Source of the DNA: Alphaproteobacteria bacterium
Lineage (GTDB): Bacteria; Pseudomonadota; Alphaproteobacteria; Micavibrionales; UBA2020
DNA: 64,000 bases
NCBI GenBank assembly: GCA_016794125.1
Contig: JAEUKT010000004.1
Location: 259,460 to 323,459, forward strand
Direction of reading: 5' to 3'
In this document: positions 8,770-17,675 of the stretch, one piece after another
Position numbering within the stretch: the first letter of the stretch is position 1
Layout: every line of letters starts with the position of its first letter
Notes under the pieces: model-generated
The model's database searches: none
The model's input: only the letters and a program-made list of their open reading frames with translations
What the model was told of the DNA's origin: nothing
Translations under genes and position numbers: made by a program

Positions 8770-10284
8770 ATGTATAACCGCACCAAATGCGTAGTTTGCG
8801 CATTGCCACTTATTGCGCTCCTGTCGGCATGCGGCAGTAACCAAGCCGCGCTTGATCCGTCGGAAATGCGCCGCACGATCGCGGAAGACATGCGCACGGC
8901 CTATCCCGACGACGCCAAGGGCGAAGTGCTGACGCTGGAAATGGCGATTGCGCGCGGCATCAAATACAACCTCGACGCAAAAGTCGCGCAGAATGAATCC
9001 TATGTTGCGCGCAAGGAAGCGGCGCTGTCCGGTTACGACGCGCTGCCCACCGCGTCGCTGACCGCAAGCCGCATCGGCCGCAACAACTTGGGCGGTTCTT
9101 CCTCGCGCTCGCTGCAGACGGGCGTGCAGTCGCTGGAACCCTCGATCTCGACAGACCAGTACCGCAATACCGCCAGCCTCGATGCGAACTGGAATTTGCT
9201 GGATGCGGGGCTTGCGATCGCCCGCGCGCGCGGCGCGTCGGACCGCGAAAAAGTTTCCATGGAACGCCGCCGCAAGGTGTTCCAAGACGTCGTGACCGCC
9301 GTTTACGCCGCCTATTGGCGCGCCGCCGCGGCGCAGCGCATACAGCCGCAGATCAAGGAACTGGTGGCGGCCGCGAATGCCGAAACCAAAAAACTGGACG
9401 CCGCCGTCAAGGAAGGCATCATTCCCTTCGGCGACGCGAAAACGCTGAAGGGCCAGATTCTCGACAAGCGCGCCGCGCTGATGCAGCTGCAGGACCGTTT
9501 GCTGCTGGCGGAAGCGGGTTTGCGCGCATTGATCGCGCTGCCGCCCGGATCGCCGCTGCGCCTCGATATCAGCAATAAAGACTGGCTCGAAGGCCGCTCG
9601 CTGCCGCGCCTGTCGCGCGACGACGACGCGCTGCATTCGATCGCGCTGATGCACCGCCCCGAAATGCACGAGCAGTTCCTGAACAAGTCGATTTCCGCGC
9701 GCAACGTGAAGCTGGAAATTTTCTCGACCTTCCCGGGCGCGTCGGCCATTCTGGGCGCCAAGCACGATGCGAACAGCTTCCTTGCCGAAAACGACTGGAT
9801 GGACTGGACGTTCAGCCTGACGCAAAGCATCACCAAGCTGCTGACGCTGCCCGCGCGTTACCAGCGCGCCAAGGCCGACCAGGCGCTGACCGAAAAACGC
9901 CGCCAGGCGCTGGTCGCCGCCGTGATGACGCAGGTGACGCTGGCGCGCCTGCGCTTTGATTACCTGAAAGAATTCTATGCGGGTGCGACCGAAATCGACG
10001 AAAACACCCGCCAGCTGGCGCGCCGCGCATCGGGCTTTGCCAAGACCGGCATGATGGGATCGCCGCAGCGCGTGGTGGCGGAAATCGACGCCGCGCTGTC
10101 GGGCGCGAACCGCATGGTCGCCTTCGGCGACGCGCAGGAAGCCTATGGGCAGCTGGTATCCTCGCTCGGCATCGATATCTGGAGCGGCGACGGCGACGGT
10201 GTCGCGCTGCCGGAAATTTCCTCGGCCGTGCGCCGCAACCTGCAGGCGCTGGAAGACGAGATCATGACAGGGAAGGGGTCCTAA
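8770..10284 (+). CDS. TolC-family outer-membrane lipoprotein channel
   Basis: Outer-membrane efflux protein forming the exit duct of a tripartite exporter. The lipoprotein signal MYNRTKCVVCALPLIALLSAC gives a lipidated Cys21. The mature part carries two long-helix repeats typical of the family (Asp/Asn-rich start LTLEMAIARGIKYNLDAKVA; second repeat from about residue 290). At 504 aa it is of normal size. It is the first gene of a four-gene operon with two HlyD adaptors and an M50-HlyD fusion. The leader contains an 8-bp inverted repeat. Confidence 0.9.
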   Translation: MYNRTKCVVCALPLIALLSACGSNQAALDPSEMRRTIAEDMRTAYPDDAKGEVLTLEMAIARGIKYNLDAKVAQNESYVARKEAALSGYDALPTASLTASRIGRNNLGGSSSRSLQTGVQSLEPSISTDQYRNTASLDANWNLLDAGLAIARARGASDREKVSMERRRKVFQDVVTAVYAAYWRAAAAQRIQPQIKELVAAANAETKKLDAAVKEGIIPFGDAKTLKGQILDKRAALMQLQDRLLLAEAGLRALIALPPGSPLRLDISNKDWLEGRSLPRLSRDDDALHSIALMHRPEMHEQFLNKSISARNVKLEIFSTFPGASAILGAKHDANSFLAENDWMDWTFSLTQSITKLLTLPARYQRAKADQALTEKRRQALVAAVMTQVTLARLRFDYLKEFYAGATEIDENTRQLARRASGFAKTGMMGSPQRVVAEIDAALSGANRMVAFGDAQEAYGQLVSSLGIDIWSGDGDGVALPEISSAVRRNLQALEDEIMTGKGS

Positions 10285-10290
10285 AGCCAC

Positions 10291-11370
10291 GTGACGGACT
10301 GGGTCGAAACATATTTCCCGACCAACACACCGCGCACAAAACCGCGCGGGGCTGCGCTGCGCCGCGTGCTGACCGCCGCCGTCTTCACGACCGTCATCGC
10401 GGGATCGCTGTTCGTCAGCCTTGCCCGCGCGCCCTTGAACCAGACCGCATTCGGCGGCGCGTTCCCCGGCATCGACCTTGCCCGCGCGCTTGACCTGAAT
10501 TCCATCGAGCCGGCCTCCGGCGTCGGCGAGCCCGACCGCATGGGCAAGGAAAAAGCGGCGCCGCAACAGGGCCCGCAACAGCAGCCGCCCGATTTCATCC
10601 AGGGCGCGCAATCGTCATCGACCACGCAATCGGGCGACCATCAGGTGCAGGCCGTGCTGGTCGCGCGTAATATTGCGGTCATTTCCAGCACGCTCGACGC
10701 GCGCATCACCAAAATGCCGCTGCGCGACGGTGACATGTTCGAAAAAGGCGACGTGATTGCCGAATTCGACTGCGGTGGCGAAGTCGCGCGCCTGCGCGAA
10801 GTGCAGGCCCGCCAGCGCCTGTCGAAAACGCAGCTGGACGCGTATAACCAGCTAAAGGCGCTGGATGTGGTGTCGAAGATCGAGGTCGTGACCGCGCTTG
10901 AAAACAACGCACAGGCGCTCGCCCAGATCGAACAGCTGCGCAACCGCATATCCCTCTGCAAGATCACCGCGCCGTTCGCCGGCCGCGTCGTCAAGAAAAC
11001 CGCCAGCCAGTACGAATTCGTGCAGACCGGCCGCGTGCTGATGGAAATCGCGTCGCGCGAGCCGCTGCAGGCGCAGTTCCTGATCCCGTCTATCTGGCTG
11101 CGCTGGCTGAACGTCGGCACGCCTGTCGAGGTGTATATCGCCGAAACCGACCGCCGTTACCCCGCAAAAATTTCCCGCATCCACGGCGAGGTCGATCCGG
11201 TCAGCCAGTCGCTGCAGGTCGATGCCGAACTCGACAGCTATTCCGAAGTGCTGCTGCCCGGCATGAGCGGCCGCGCCACCTTCGCGCCCGAAGCGGTCTT
11301 CAAGAAACCCGGCTTCGGCTTCCTCGGCCTGATGGTCGATAGCCCGCCCGATACCAGCGTTACGCCATGA
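10291..11370 (+). CDS. HlyD-family periplasmic adaptor
   Basis: 359-aa membrane fusion protein. A TM anchor (VLTAAVFTTVIAGSLFVSLA) follows a short cytoplasmic N-terminus. After a Gln/Pro-rich linker come the lipoyl half (MPLRDGDMFEKGDVIAEFDCGG), a helical hairpin, the second lipoyl half (ITAPFAGRVVKKTASQYEFV) and a beta-barrel. The start codon is GTG at 10291, with GGAAGGGG upstream, 6 nt after the TolC stop. The stop overlaps the next start by 4 nt (ATGA). It probably joins the TolC lipoprotein to the inner-membrane partner encoded downstream. Confidence 0.88.
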   Translation: MTDWVETYFPTNTPRTKPRGAALRRVLTAAVFTTVIAGSLFVSLARAPLNQTAFGGAFPGIDLARALDLNSIEPASGVGEPDRMGKEKAAPQQGPQQQPPDFIQGAQSSSTTQSGDHQVQAVLVARNIAVISSTLDARITKMPLRDGDMFEKGDVIAEFDCGGEVARLREVQARQRLSKTQLDAYNQLKALDVVSKIEVVTALENNAQALAQIEQLRNRISLCKITAPFAGRVVKKTASQYEFVQTGRVLMEIASREPLQAQFLIPSIWLRWLNVGTPVEVYIAETDRRYPAKISRIHGEVDPVSQSLQVDAELDSYSEVLLPGMSGRATFAPEAVFKKPGFGFLGLMVDSPPDTSVTP

Positions 11371-12776
11371 CCGGCGCGGCCCCGCGGCAGCCCGAGATGG
11401 ACCCGCGGATGCAGCGGCTGCTGACGCTGCTGACCCTGCATAAGAACGCGCGCCACAAAAAAACGCTTTCCGAACTTGGCTTCATGATGGTCAACCAGAC
11501 CTTCAACCTGGTGCCGTACCGCCACGGTGTTTTCTGGCGCTGGGACGGCACAACGGTCACGATGGAGGCGGCGTCCGGGCTTGTCGCGCTCGACGAAGGC
11601 GGCCCCTATGCGCAATGGCTCGGCAAAGTGATCGCCCACCAGCTGCGCGACCAGGACGACGCGACATGGCTGAAGATCGGCGACCAGCCGCAGGCCGAAG
11701 GCGACGCGCGCTGCCGCAAAATCTCCGTCGCCGACGCGCCCGAAAAAGAACGCGCCGACTGGCAGGAATGGGCGTCGTCCCATGCGATGCTGGTGACGAT
11801 GAAGGGCGCGAACGGCAAGACGACCTGCGGGCTGTGGCTCGATCGCGACGAGGCGTTCCATGACGCCGACACCGCGTTTCTGGAAGACCTCGGCGACGGT
11901 TTCGCCCATGCCGTGCGCCAGCTGGGCGGCGGCGGAAAATCATGGACGAAATCCCTGCTGCGCCCCACCAAATCGGGCACGACGATTTTTCTGGCGTTGC
12001 TGGTGGCGGCGATGTTCATTCCCGTGCGCATGACGGCGACCGCGCCCGCCGAAGTCGTGGCGCGCAGCCCCAGCGTCGTGACCGTGCCCTTCGACGGCAT
12101 CATCGAAAAAGCGGCGGTCGAGCCGAACCAGTCCGTAAAAAAGGGCGACACGCTGCTGATCATGGACAGCACGGTTTTGAAAAACCAGCTGGAGCTTGCG
12201 CAGCGGGAGCTGGATACCGCGCGCGTGGCTCTTGATAAAACCGAGCGCGAGGCATTGGGCGACCCCAAGAAGCGCAACGAGATTAACGTGCTGCGCGCCC
12301 AGATCGCGGCGCGTGAATCGGAAACCAATTTCGCGCAAGACATGCTGTCGCGCGCGGCGATCAAGGCGGAGGAAGACGGCGTGGTCGTGTTCCCCGACGC
12401 CAAGGCGCTGACCGGCCGGCCCGCCCGCACCGGCGAACAGGTGATGCTGCTGGCGCGCCCGCGCGACACCGAATTGCTGATCCGCGTGCCGGTCGACGCG
12501 ATGATCGACGTCAATACCGACATCCCCGCGAATTTTTTCCTGAACGTCAGCCCGCTCAGTTCCCGCGCGGCGCAGATCGAAACCATTTCATACCAGCCGG
12601 GCCCCGACAGCGACGGCATGCTCAGCTACCGCATCCGCGCGCAGTTCACCGACAAGGAAAACATGCCCCGCGTCGGCTGGACCGGCACGGCCAAAGTCTA
12701 TGGCGAAACATCCTTCATGCTGTTCAACGTGGTGCGCCGCCCGCTGATCGCGCTGCGCCGCAAGCTGGGCGTGTGA
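11367..12776 (+). CDS. GAF-like domain fused to HlyD adaptor
   Basis: 469 aa. Residues 1 to about 190 form a soluble domain with the look of a GAF fold (LVPYRHGVFWRWDG, then MEAASGLVALDEGGPY and CGLWLDRDEAF); this is inference from pattern, not a profile match. A TM segment (TIFLALLVAAMFIPVRM) follows, then a lipoyl domain (VTVPFDGIIEKAAVEPNQSV), a coiled hairpin rich in Glu and Arg, and a beta-barrel. A cytoplasmic sensor domain on a periplasmic adaptor would let a cytoplasmic signal control an envelope complex. The start overlaps the upstream stop by 4 nt and the next gene begins 4 nt after this stop. Confidence 0.82.
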   Translation: MTGAAPRQPEMDPRMQRLLTLLTLHKNARHKKTLSELGFMMVNQTFNLVPYRHGVFWRWDGTTVTMEAASGLVALDEGGPYAQWLGKVIAHQLRDQDDATWLKIGDQPQAEGDARCRKISVADAPEKERADWQEWASSHAMLVTMKGANGKTTCGLWLDRDEAFHDADTAFLEDLGDGFAHAVRQLGGGGKSWTKSLLRPTKSGTTIFLALLVAAMFIPVRMTATAPAEVVARSPSVVTVPFDGIIEKAAVEPNQSVKKGDTLLIMDSTVLKNQLELAQRELDTARVALDKTEREALGDPKKRNEINVLRAQIAARESETNFAQDMLSRAAIKAEEDGVVVFPDAKALTGRPARTGEQVMLLARPRDTELLIRVPVDAMIDVNTDIPANFFLNVSPLSSRAAQIETISYQPGPDSDGMLSYRIRAQFTDKENMPRVGWTGTAKVYGETSFMLFNVVRRPLIALRRKLGV

Positions 12777-12780
12777 TGCG

Positions 12781-14913
12781 ATGATGGAGCTGTCGCACGA
12801 GCTTTACCTGCCACGCCTGCGACAGGACCTGCAACTGAACCCCGCCCCGCCGGAAGAGGGCGCGCCCACCTGGACGCTCTACGACCCCGCCGCCAATAAA
12901 TATTACAAGATCGGCTGGCTGGAATTCGAATGCCTGTCGCGCTTCAAGCGCTGCCAGACGGGCAATGAACTGATCGCCCTCATCATGCAGGAAACGACGC
13001 TGGAGCCGGAGGAGGCCGATATCCAGGGGCTCGTCAATTTCCTGTTGACCCACAAGCTGGTGCATGCCGACAACCCGGGCATGCTGGAATACCTCGAAAA
13101 GGAACGCGCCAAGCGCGAACATTCGTGGTGGCAAAAGGCGATGCACGGCTATCTTTATATCTCGATCCCGCTGTTCAAGCCGCAGAAATTCCTGAAACGC
13201 ACCTATCCGTATGTCCGGTTCATGTTCACGCGCGCGTTTTTCACCTGCGTGCTGCTGCTGCTGGCGTACGGCATGTCGCTGACGTTGCAGCGCTGGGACG
13301 AGGTCGCGCATACCTTCATGAGCTATTTCAGCCTTGAAGGCGTGTTTTACCTGCTGATCGCGACCATCTTCGTCAAGGTCGCGCATGAAATGGGCCATGC
13401 CTATATGGCGACCAAATACGGCGTGCCCGTGCATACCATGGGCGTCGCGCTGATGGTGATGTATCCGGTGCTGTACGCGGAAACGACGAATTCGTGGAAA
13501 ATGATGGACCGCCGCGAGCGCATTTTTATTTCCACGGCGGGCGTCATGGCGGAAATGACGATCGCGTCGGTCGCGCTGCTGCTCTGGCATATGCTGCCGC
13601 CGGGTATTCCGCAGAGCATCTGCTTCATGGTGGCGATCGTGTCGCTGGCGGCGTCGCTGCTGGTGAACCTGAACCCGCTGATGCGGTTTGACGGCTATTA
13701 CCTGTTTTCCGATCTTGTCGGCATCGACAACCTGCAGGACAGGTCGTTTGCCTTCGCGAAATGGAAACTGCGCAGCTGGCTGTTCGGCTGGAACGATGGC
13801 CCGCCGGAGCTGCTGGCGCAGGAACGCCGCAACCTTCTGGTGATTTTCGGCTTTGCGACCATCGTGTACCGCTTCTTCCTGTTCACGGGTATCGCCTTCC
13901 TCGTCTATTTCCTGTTCTTCAAGCCGCTCGGCCTGATCCTGTTTCTGGTCGAAATCGTGTTCTTTATCCTGCTGCCGATCTGGCGCGAGGTGTATGTGTG
14001 GCTGCGCAACGGCAAACTTATTTTGTCGTCGGGGCGCGGGAAATTCCTGCTGCTGCTCGCCTTTGCCGCCGCCGCTTTCAGCTTTATGCCGGCGCAATCG
14101 ACGGTCGAGGCACCGGCGGTGCTGCATGCGTCGAACTATGTGCGCATTTACCCGCCGACCGCCGCGCGCGTCGTGAGCATCACGGCCTATGAAGGCGCGG
14201 AAGTGAAAAAAGGCGACGTGCTGTTCCAGCTGATGTCGCCGAAGCTGGATAACGACATCGCCAAGGCGCGCCTGAAGCTGACGGCGCTGATCGGCATCCG
14301 CGACCGCGAACAGGCATCGGCCGAACTGGTGCGCAACCGCCCCACGCTGGAATCCGATATCGAAAACGCGCGCAAGGAACTGGAAGGCCACGAAACGCAA
14401 AAGGCGCGCATGATCGTGACCGCGCCGTTCGACGGGCGCATCCGCGACCTTGACACCTATGTGCATGAAGGCATGTGGCTGCATCCGGGATCGCAGCTGG
14501 CGGTCATCATCGGGCCGGAAAAACTGGCGCTGTCGGGCTATGTGTCGGAACAGGATACGGGCCGCCTGAAAAAAGACGCGACGGGGTGGTTTTATTCCGA
14601 CCTGTCGCCCTTCAAACGCTATCCGGTCGCGCTGAAGCGGATCGAGGATACGGATACGACCGATATTTTCTGGCCGGAACTGTCATCGGTATTCGGCGGC
14701 GCGCTGCCCGCCGAACGCTCGCGCGAAACCGGCACGATCCGCCCGCTGTCGCGCCACCCCATCTATGCGGCGCAATTCAGCCTGACGGGCGATGTGCCGC
14801 CGCCGGCCTATACCACCGCCGGCACGGTCGTGCTGGAGGCGCAGCCGGTCAGCTATGCCAGCCTGCTGGGACAGCGTTTCATGTCGCTGGTGATGCGCGA
14901 AAGCGGATTTTAA
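12781..14913 (+). CDS. PqqD-like / M50 zinc metalloprotease / HlyD fusion
   Basis: 710-aa polytopic protein with three parts. Residues 1-105 resemble a PqqD-type peptide-binding winged helix (YYKIGWLEFECLSRFK, then a leucine-rich helical region). Residues 140-430 are a site-2-protease/M50 membrane core with zinc motif H202-E-M-G-H206 (KVAHEMGHAYM) and the second motif FDGYY with D304 as likely third ligand. From about residue 440 there is a lipoyl/HlyD adaptor (RIYPPTAARVVSITAYEGAE; MIVTAPFDGRIRDLD). Such fusions are known as 'peptide zinc metalloprotease proteins' (YydH-like) in peptide processing or export loci. It is last in the operon. No ABC ATPase is encoded with it, so the energy source and substrate are open. 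Confidence 0.87.
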   Translation: MMELSHELYLPRLRQDLQLNPAPPEEGAPTWTLYDPAANKYYKIGWLEFECLSRFKRCQTGNELIALIMQETTLEPEEADIQGLVNFLLTHKLVHADNPGMLEYLEKERAKREHSWWQKAMHGYLYISIPLFKPQKFLKRTYPYVRFMFTRAFFTCVLLLLAYGMSLTLQRWDEVAHTFMSYFSLEGVFYLLIATIFVKVAHEMGHAYMATKYGVPVHTMGVALMVMYPVLYAETTNSWKMMDRRERIFISTAGVMAEMTIASVALLLWHMLPPGIPQSICFMVAIVSLAASLLVNLNPLMRFDGYYLFSDLVGIDNLQDRSFAFAKWKLRSWLFGWNDGPPELLAQERRNLLVIFGFATIVYRFFLFTGIAFLVYFLFFKPLGLILFLVEIVFFILLPIWREVYVWLRNGKLILSSGRGKFLLLLAFAAAAFSFMPAQSTVEAPAVLHASNYVRIYPPTAARVVSITAYEGAEVKKGDVLFQLMSPKLDNDIAKARLKLTALIGIRDREQASAELVRNRPTLESDIENARKELEGHETQKARMIVTAPFDGRIRDLDTYVHEGMWLHPGSQLAVIIGPEKLALSGYVSEQDTGRLKKDATGWFYSDLSPFKRYPVALKRIEDTDTTDIFWPELSSVFGGALPAERSRETGTIRPLSRHPIYAAQFSLTGDVPPPAYTTAGTVVLEAQPVSYASLLGQRFMSLVMRESGF

Positions 14914-14918
14914 AAAAA

Positions 14919-15680
14919 TCAGCGTTTGGGCGCTTTGAAGGCGCGCATGGTTTTATGCGTGGCTTCGCTTAAATTCACGGGCTTGTAATTGTCTTCCAGA
15001 AATTCCGGCGCCATGCCATAGACGTCGAATTTGGCAACCGGCGTACCGTCCTTGCCGACCGTATAGAGCGCGGATTCCGCGGTCGCCCTGCCGTCGCGCA
15101 CCGCCTGCAATGCTTCGGCAAGGGCAGGGATGTCTTTTTCGCGCACGGCCAGCGTGCCGCCCGCCTCGATCGTCCAGGTGCCCCATTGCGTCGGGATGGT
15201 GGCGGCCTTGTTAAAGGCGAGCGCAAGGCGGAACGCCTGCGGATCGGGTTCCCAGACATTGTTGGGGCGGCCGTATTCATTGCTGCCCGCGCGGCGGATA
15301 TAGTCGCCCTCGAACGATGATTTTTTCGCCGTCCACAATCCGGGGCCCTTGAAATCGGCGGCGTTGATGTCGTTTTCGCCGACCACGCGTTTCGCGTATT
15401 GCACGGCGATATCCTGCATGACCAGCGAACGGCCGTATTCGTTCGGCCATTGCGTGATGTCCATCACGATATACAGCTGCTGGATTTTTACGGCCTGCGC
15501 GTTGCTGGCTTCATCCATCAGCATCAGGTCGCGGAGCAGATAGGCGGCGACCGGTTCGGTCTTGCCAAAGCCCTTGCCCTCCGCCAGCAGTTTTTCAAGC
15601 GCAGCCAAATATTCGCCAGCCGCCATCACCGGCGGCGGCGCTGCTTTGTCCTGAAATGCTTTGGCGGCGGTTCCTGCCAT
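14919..15680 (-). CDS. Unknown cytoplasmic protein, paralogue of 15796-16599
   Basis: 253 aa, no signal peptide or TM. Aligns along its whole length with the protein encoded at 15796-16599: KAFQDKAA at the N-terminus, LEKLLAEGKGFGK, YIVMDITQWPNEYGRSLVMQDI, GLWTAKKSSFEGDY, IEAGGTLAVREKDIPALAEAL, KFDVYGMAPEFLEDNYKPV. The ATG at 15680 aligns with the paralogue's start; a GTG at 15689 is the alternative. It has its own promoter (15707-15735), so the copies are transcribed separately. No family known to me. Confidence 0.83.
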   Translation of the reverse strand: MAGTAAKAFQDKAAPPPVMAAGEYLAALEKLLAEGKGFGKTEPVAAYLLRDLMLMDEASNAQAVKIQQLYIVMDITQWPNEYGRSLVMQDIAVQYAKRVVGENDINAADFKGPGLWTAKKSSFEGDYIRRAGSNEYGRPNNVWEPDPQAFRLALAFNKAATIPTQWGTWTIEAGGTLAVREKDIPALAEALQAVRDGRATAESALYTVGKDGTPVAKFDVYGMAPEFLEDNYKPVNLSEATHKTMRAFKAPKR

Positions 15681-15706
15681 TGTCCCCACATAAAATAGCT
15701 TGAAAC

Positions 15707-15735
15707 ATTCTAACCGATTGGCGTAATTATGTCAA
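15707..15735 (-). promoter_or_regulatory. Sigma70-like promoter for 14919-15680
   Basis: Minus-strand TTGACA (15735-15730), 17-nt spacer, TAGAAT (15712-15707), 27 nt before the ATG. The sequence starts TTGACATAATTA, similar to the promoter of the paralogue. Confidence 0.6.
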
Positions 15736-15744
15736 TTAAGAATA

Positions 15745-15778
15745 GAAAATGCGGAGGACGTTAATCCTCCGCATTTTC
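15745..15778 (-). terminator. Intrinsic terminator after 15796-16599
   Basis: Perfect 14-bp stem (15745-15758 with 15765-15778) with a 6-nt loop. Read on the minus strand, the 3' arm ends in TTTTC followed by TATTC. It lies 17 nt past the stop of the gene at 15796 and just before the promoter of the next gene. Confidence 0.75.
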
Positions 15779-15795
15779 AGATACTTATATCGCAG

Positions 15796-16599
15796 TTACG
15801 CGTTCGCCGGGCCGGATTTGGCAGCCGGTTTTGCAGCAGGGGCTTTCTTGAAAGCGCCCATCGCCGCTTCCGTTTCCGCATAAAGCGGCACGGGCGCGTA
15901 GTTGGCTTCGCGGAATTTCGGCTCCATGCCATAGATGTCGAACTTCGCGACTTTCTCGCCCGATTTTGCGTCGGTCGTGAACAGCGCTGCTTCGGCGGTG
16001 GTTTCGCCGTTGCGGATCGACTGCAGCGCAGCTGCCAGAGCAGGGACATCCTTCTGGCGGATGGCAAGGTCGCCACCGGCTTCAACGACGAAACCGCCCG
16101 TCCATTGCACGGGAATGTTGACGGCTTTATCAACCGTCAGCGTCACGCGGTATGCGGCGGGGTTCGGCTCGAAGGTGTTTTTCTTGTCGGCTGTCGGCTG
16201 GTAATCGCCTTCGAAATTGCCTTTTTTCAGCAACCACAGGCCCGATCCGCTGAATTCAGGCTCGCTCAGGTCGCGTTCCTTGATCAGCTTGCCGCCCCAT
16301 TTTTTCGTGATGTCCTGAATGACAAGGTTGCGTAAGTATTCCGACGGATACTGGTCGGTATCCATCACCACATACATCTTCTTTTCGAAATCGACGCTGT
16401 TGCGCGTCTCGACCTTGCCGGAGCTGGTCATGGTTTCGAATTCGAGCTTTTCGAGGAAATATGCGCCGACCTGCTTGTTCTTCCCCCAGCCCGTGCCGTC
16501 GCTGAGCAGTTTTTCGAGAATGGCCTGATATGCAGCCGCATCCAGCTGGGCGGGTTTGGCGGCTTTCTGGTTGAAGGTATCGGGGTGGAGTGACGTCAT
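15796..16599 (-). CDS. Unknown cytoplasmic protein, paralogue of 14919-15680
   Basis: 267 aa with the same blocks as its neighbour: LEKLLSDGTGWGK, YVVMDTDQYPSEYLRNLVIQDI, GLWLLKKGNFEGDYQ, VEAGGDLAIRQKDVPALAAAL, KFDIYGMEPKFREANYAPV, ending in an Ala/Pro/Lys-rich tail. ATG at 16599, promoter at 16655-16683, terminator at 15745-15778: a complete single-gene transcription unit. The conserved D-x-x-x-P-x-E-Y and FEGDY motifs are the best hooks for a search. Function unknown. Confidence 0.85.
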   Translation of the reverse strand: MTSLHPDTFNQKAAKPAQLDAAAYQAILEKLLSDGTGWGKNKQVGAYFLEKLEFETMTSSGKVETRNSVDFEKKMYVVMDTDQYPSEYLRNLVIQDITKKWGGKLIKERDLSEPEFSGSGLWLLKKGNFEGDYQPTADKKNTFEPNPAAYRVTLTVDKAVNIPVQWTGGFVVEAGGDLAIRQKDVPALAAALQSIRNGETTAEAALFTTDAKSGEKVAKFDIYGMEPKFREANYAPVPLYAETEAAMGAFKKAPAAKPAAKSGPANA

Positions 16600-16654
16600 T
16601 TTCTGTGATCCTCTATATCCGTTTGAAGGGGCGTTTTTTTATTATTATGGCGCA

Positions 16655-16683
16655 GTTGTATCACGCGCCTGATAATATGTCAA
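16655..16683 (-). promoter_or_regulatory. Sigma70-like promoter for 15796-16599
   Basis: Minus-strand TTGACA (16683-16678), 17-nt spacer, TACAAC (16660-16655), 55 nt before the ATG. Its TTTGACATATTAT core recurs exactly at 38871-38883 in front of an island gene. Confidence 0.6.
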
Positions 16684-16737
16684 ATTGGCCAGCTGTTCAA
16701 ATACGGATGGTCGAGGCGTTGGAAAGACTGGGAAAAA

Positions 16738-16962
16738 TCAGGAAAAGCGGAAGCGCTTCAACCGCCATTCGCCGTTTTCTTTCACAACTTCATGGGTTGC
16801 GCGGGGCGGGGTGATGCCGGCTTCGACGTCGCGGATTTTCATGTTCATGGCAAGGCTGCGCACAAAGGCCGAGGCTTCGTTGAACTGTTCTTTCAGGTCG
16901 CCGCCGTCGGGCACGGAAACTTTCACATCCTTGTTATGCAGGTTGATCGTGACGTCGGCCAT
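16738..16962 (-). CDS. Small unknown protein (74 aa)
   Basis: Begins MADVTINLHNKDVKVSVPDG and ends GEWRLKRFRFS, a mixed beta-strand/helix pattern with no membrane segment or signal. AAGGAG stands 9 nt before the ATG at 16962. It is not obviously part of an operon. No family recognised. It could be a small fold with a beta-hairpin at each end (inference from alternating hydrophobicity). Confidence 0.7.
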   Translation of the reverse strand: MADVTINLHNKDVKVSVPDGGDLKEQFNEASAFVRSLAMNMKIRDVEAGITPPRATHEVVKENGEWRLKRFRFS

Positions 16963-17056
16963 CTTGAAATCTCCTTTTGTCTGAATGGCGGCAGTCTAGC
17001 TTGGCGCGCGCTTCCGTCAACCGGATTGTTTGGCTAGGATAGGGGCGGAGGTATCC

Positions 17057-17590
17057 ATGAAAGCCCTGATGATCGCCCTGTTCTGCCTGCTCTCCGCCGC
17101 CGCCTATGCCGGCGATGAATTGCGGCAGGACATGGATCTGGCCGAAGCCTACCGCCTGACCAATGTGAAGCAGCAGACCTTCGACCTTGCCTCGGCCGAT
17201 ATGATCGAGGCGGAAAAACGCTATCTTGCCGATATGTTCAAAGTCACGGATCTTGCTGTGATCGAACGGGTGGAAACGCAGGAAGCGCTGCGCCGGCGCG
17301 ACAAAACTGCCGATAATTACAGCATCATCCTGTCGAAATTCGACGCGCTGTCGCCGCCCGACAAGCTGCGCACGGTGCATCAGCAGCTCCGCAACGCAAT
17401 TGCATTGGAGCGCGATTATATCGACGGCCTGCGGCGCGGATTGCGCTTCGACGCGCAGTCGGACCCGGTGCAGACGGTGCATCGCACGCTGCTGTGGGTG
17501 TATGCCGAATTGCAGCGGCTCTATCCCGACGAAGATGCGCGCATACGGGAGGCGTTCTATGCGCATCTCTGCGCGCTGGATTTTATCTGA
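17057..17590 (+). CDS. Secreted unknown helical protein
   Basis: 177 aa. Signal peptide MKALMIALFCLLSAAAYAGD with cleavage after AYA, then an Asp/Glu- and Arg-rich helical protein (LDALS-like segments, RTVHQQLRNAIALERDYID). The ATG at 17057 was chosen because GGAGG sits 6 nt upstream and the signal peptide starts there. It is probably periplasmic. No catalytic motif; followed 85 nt later by the pyruvate kinase gene on the same strand. Confidence 0.75.
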   Translation: MKALMIALFCLLSAAAYAGDELRQDMDLAEAYRLTNVKQQTFDLASADMIEAEKRYLADMFKVTDLAVIERVETQEALRRRDKTADNYSIILSKFDALSPPDKLRTVHQQLRNAIALERDYIDGLRRGLRFDAQSDPVQTVHRTLLWVYAELQRLYPDEDARIREAFYAHLCALDFI

Positions 17591-17675
17591 ATGAATCCAT
17601 CACCTTGACTGCGCCCGTTTGACCCGTTGCCCGATTCACGATAGATTTGGGGTACTATCACTCAAACAGGTGTCG

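Noticed and set aside
8707..10611. 634-codon minus-strand frame opposite the TolC gene
   Set aside because: Shadow of the TolC gene; no ribosome site or domain.
12724..14484. 586-codon minus-strand frame opposite the M50 fusion
   Set aside because: Gln/His/Arg-rich antisense artefact.
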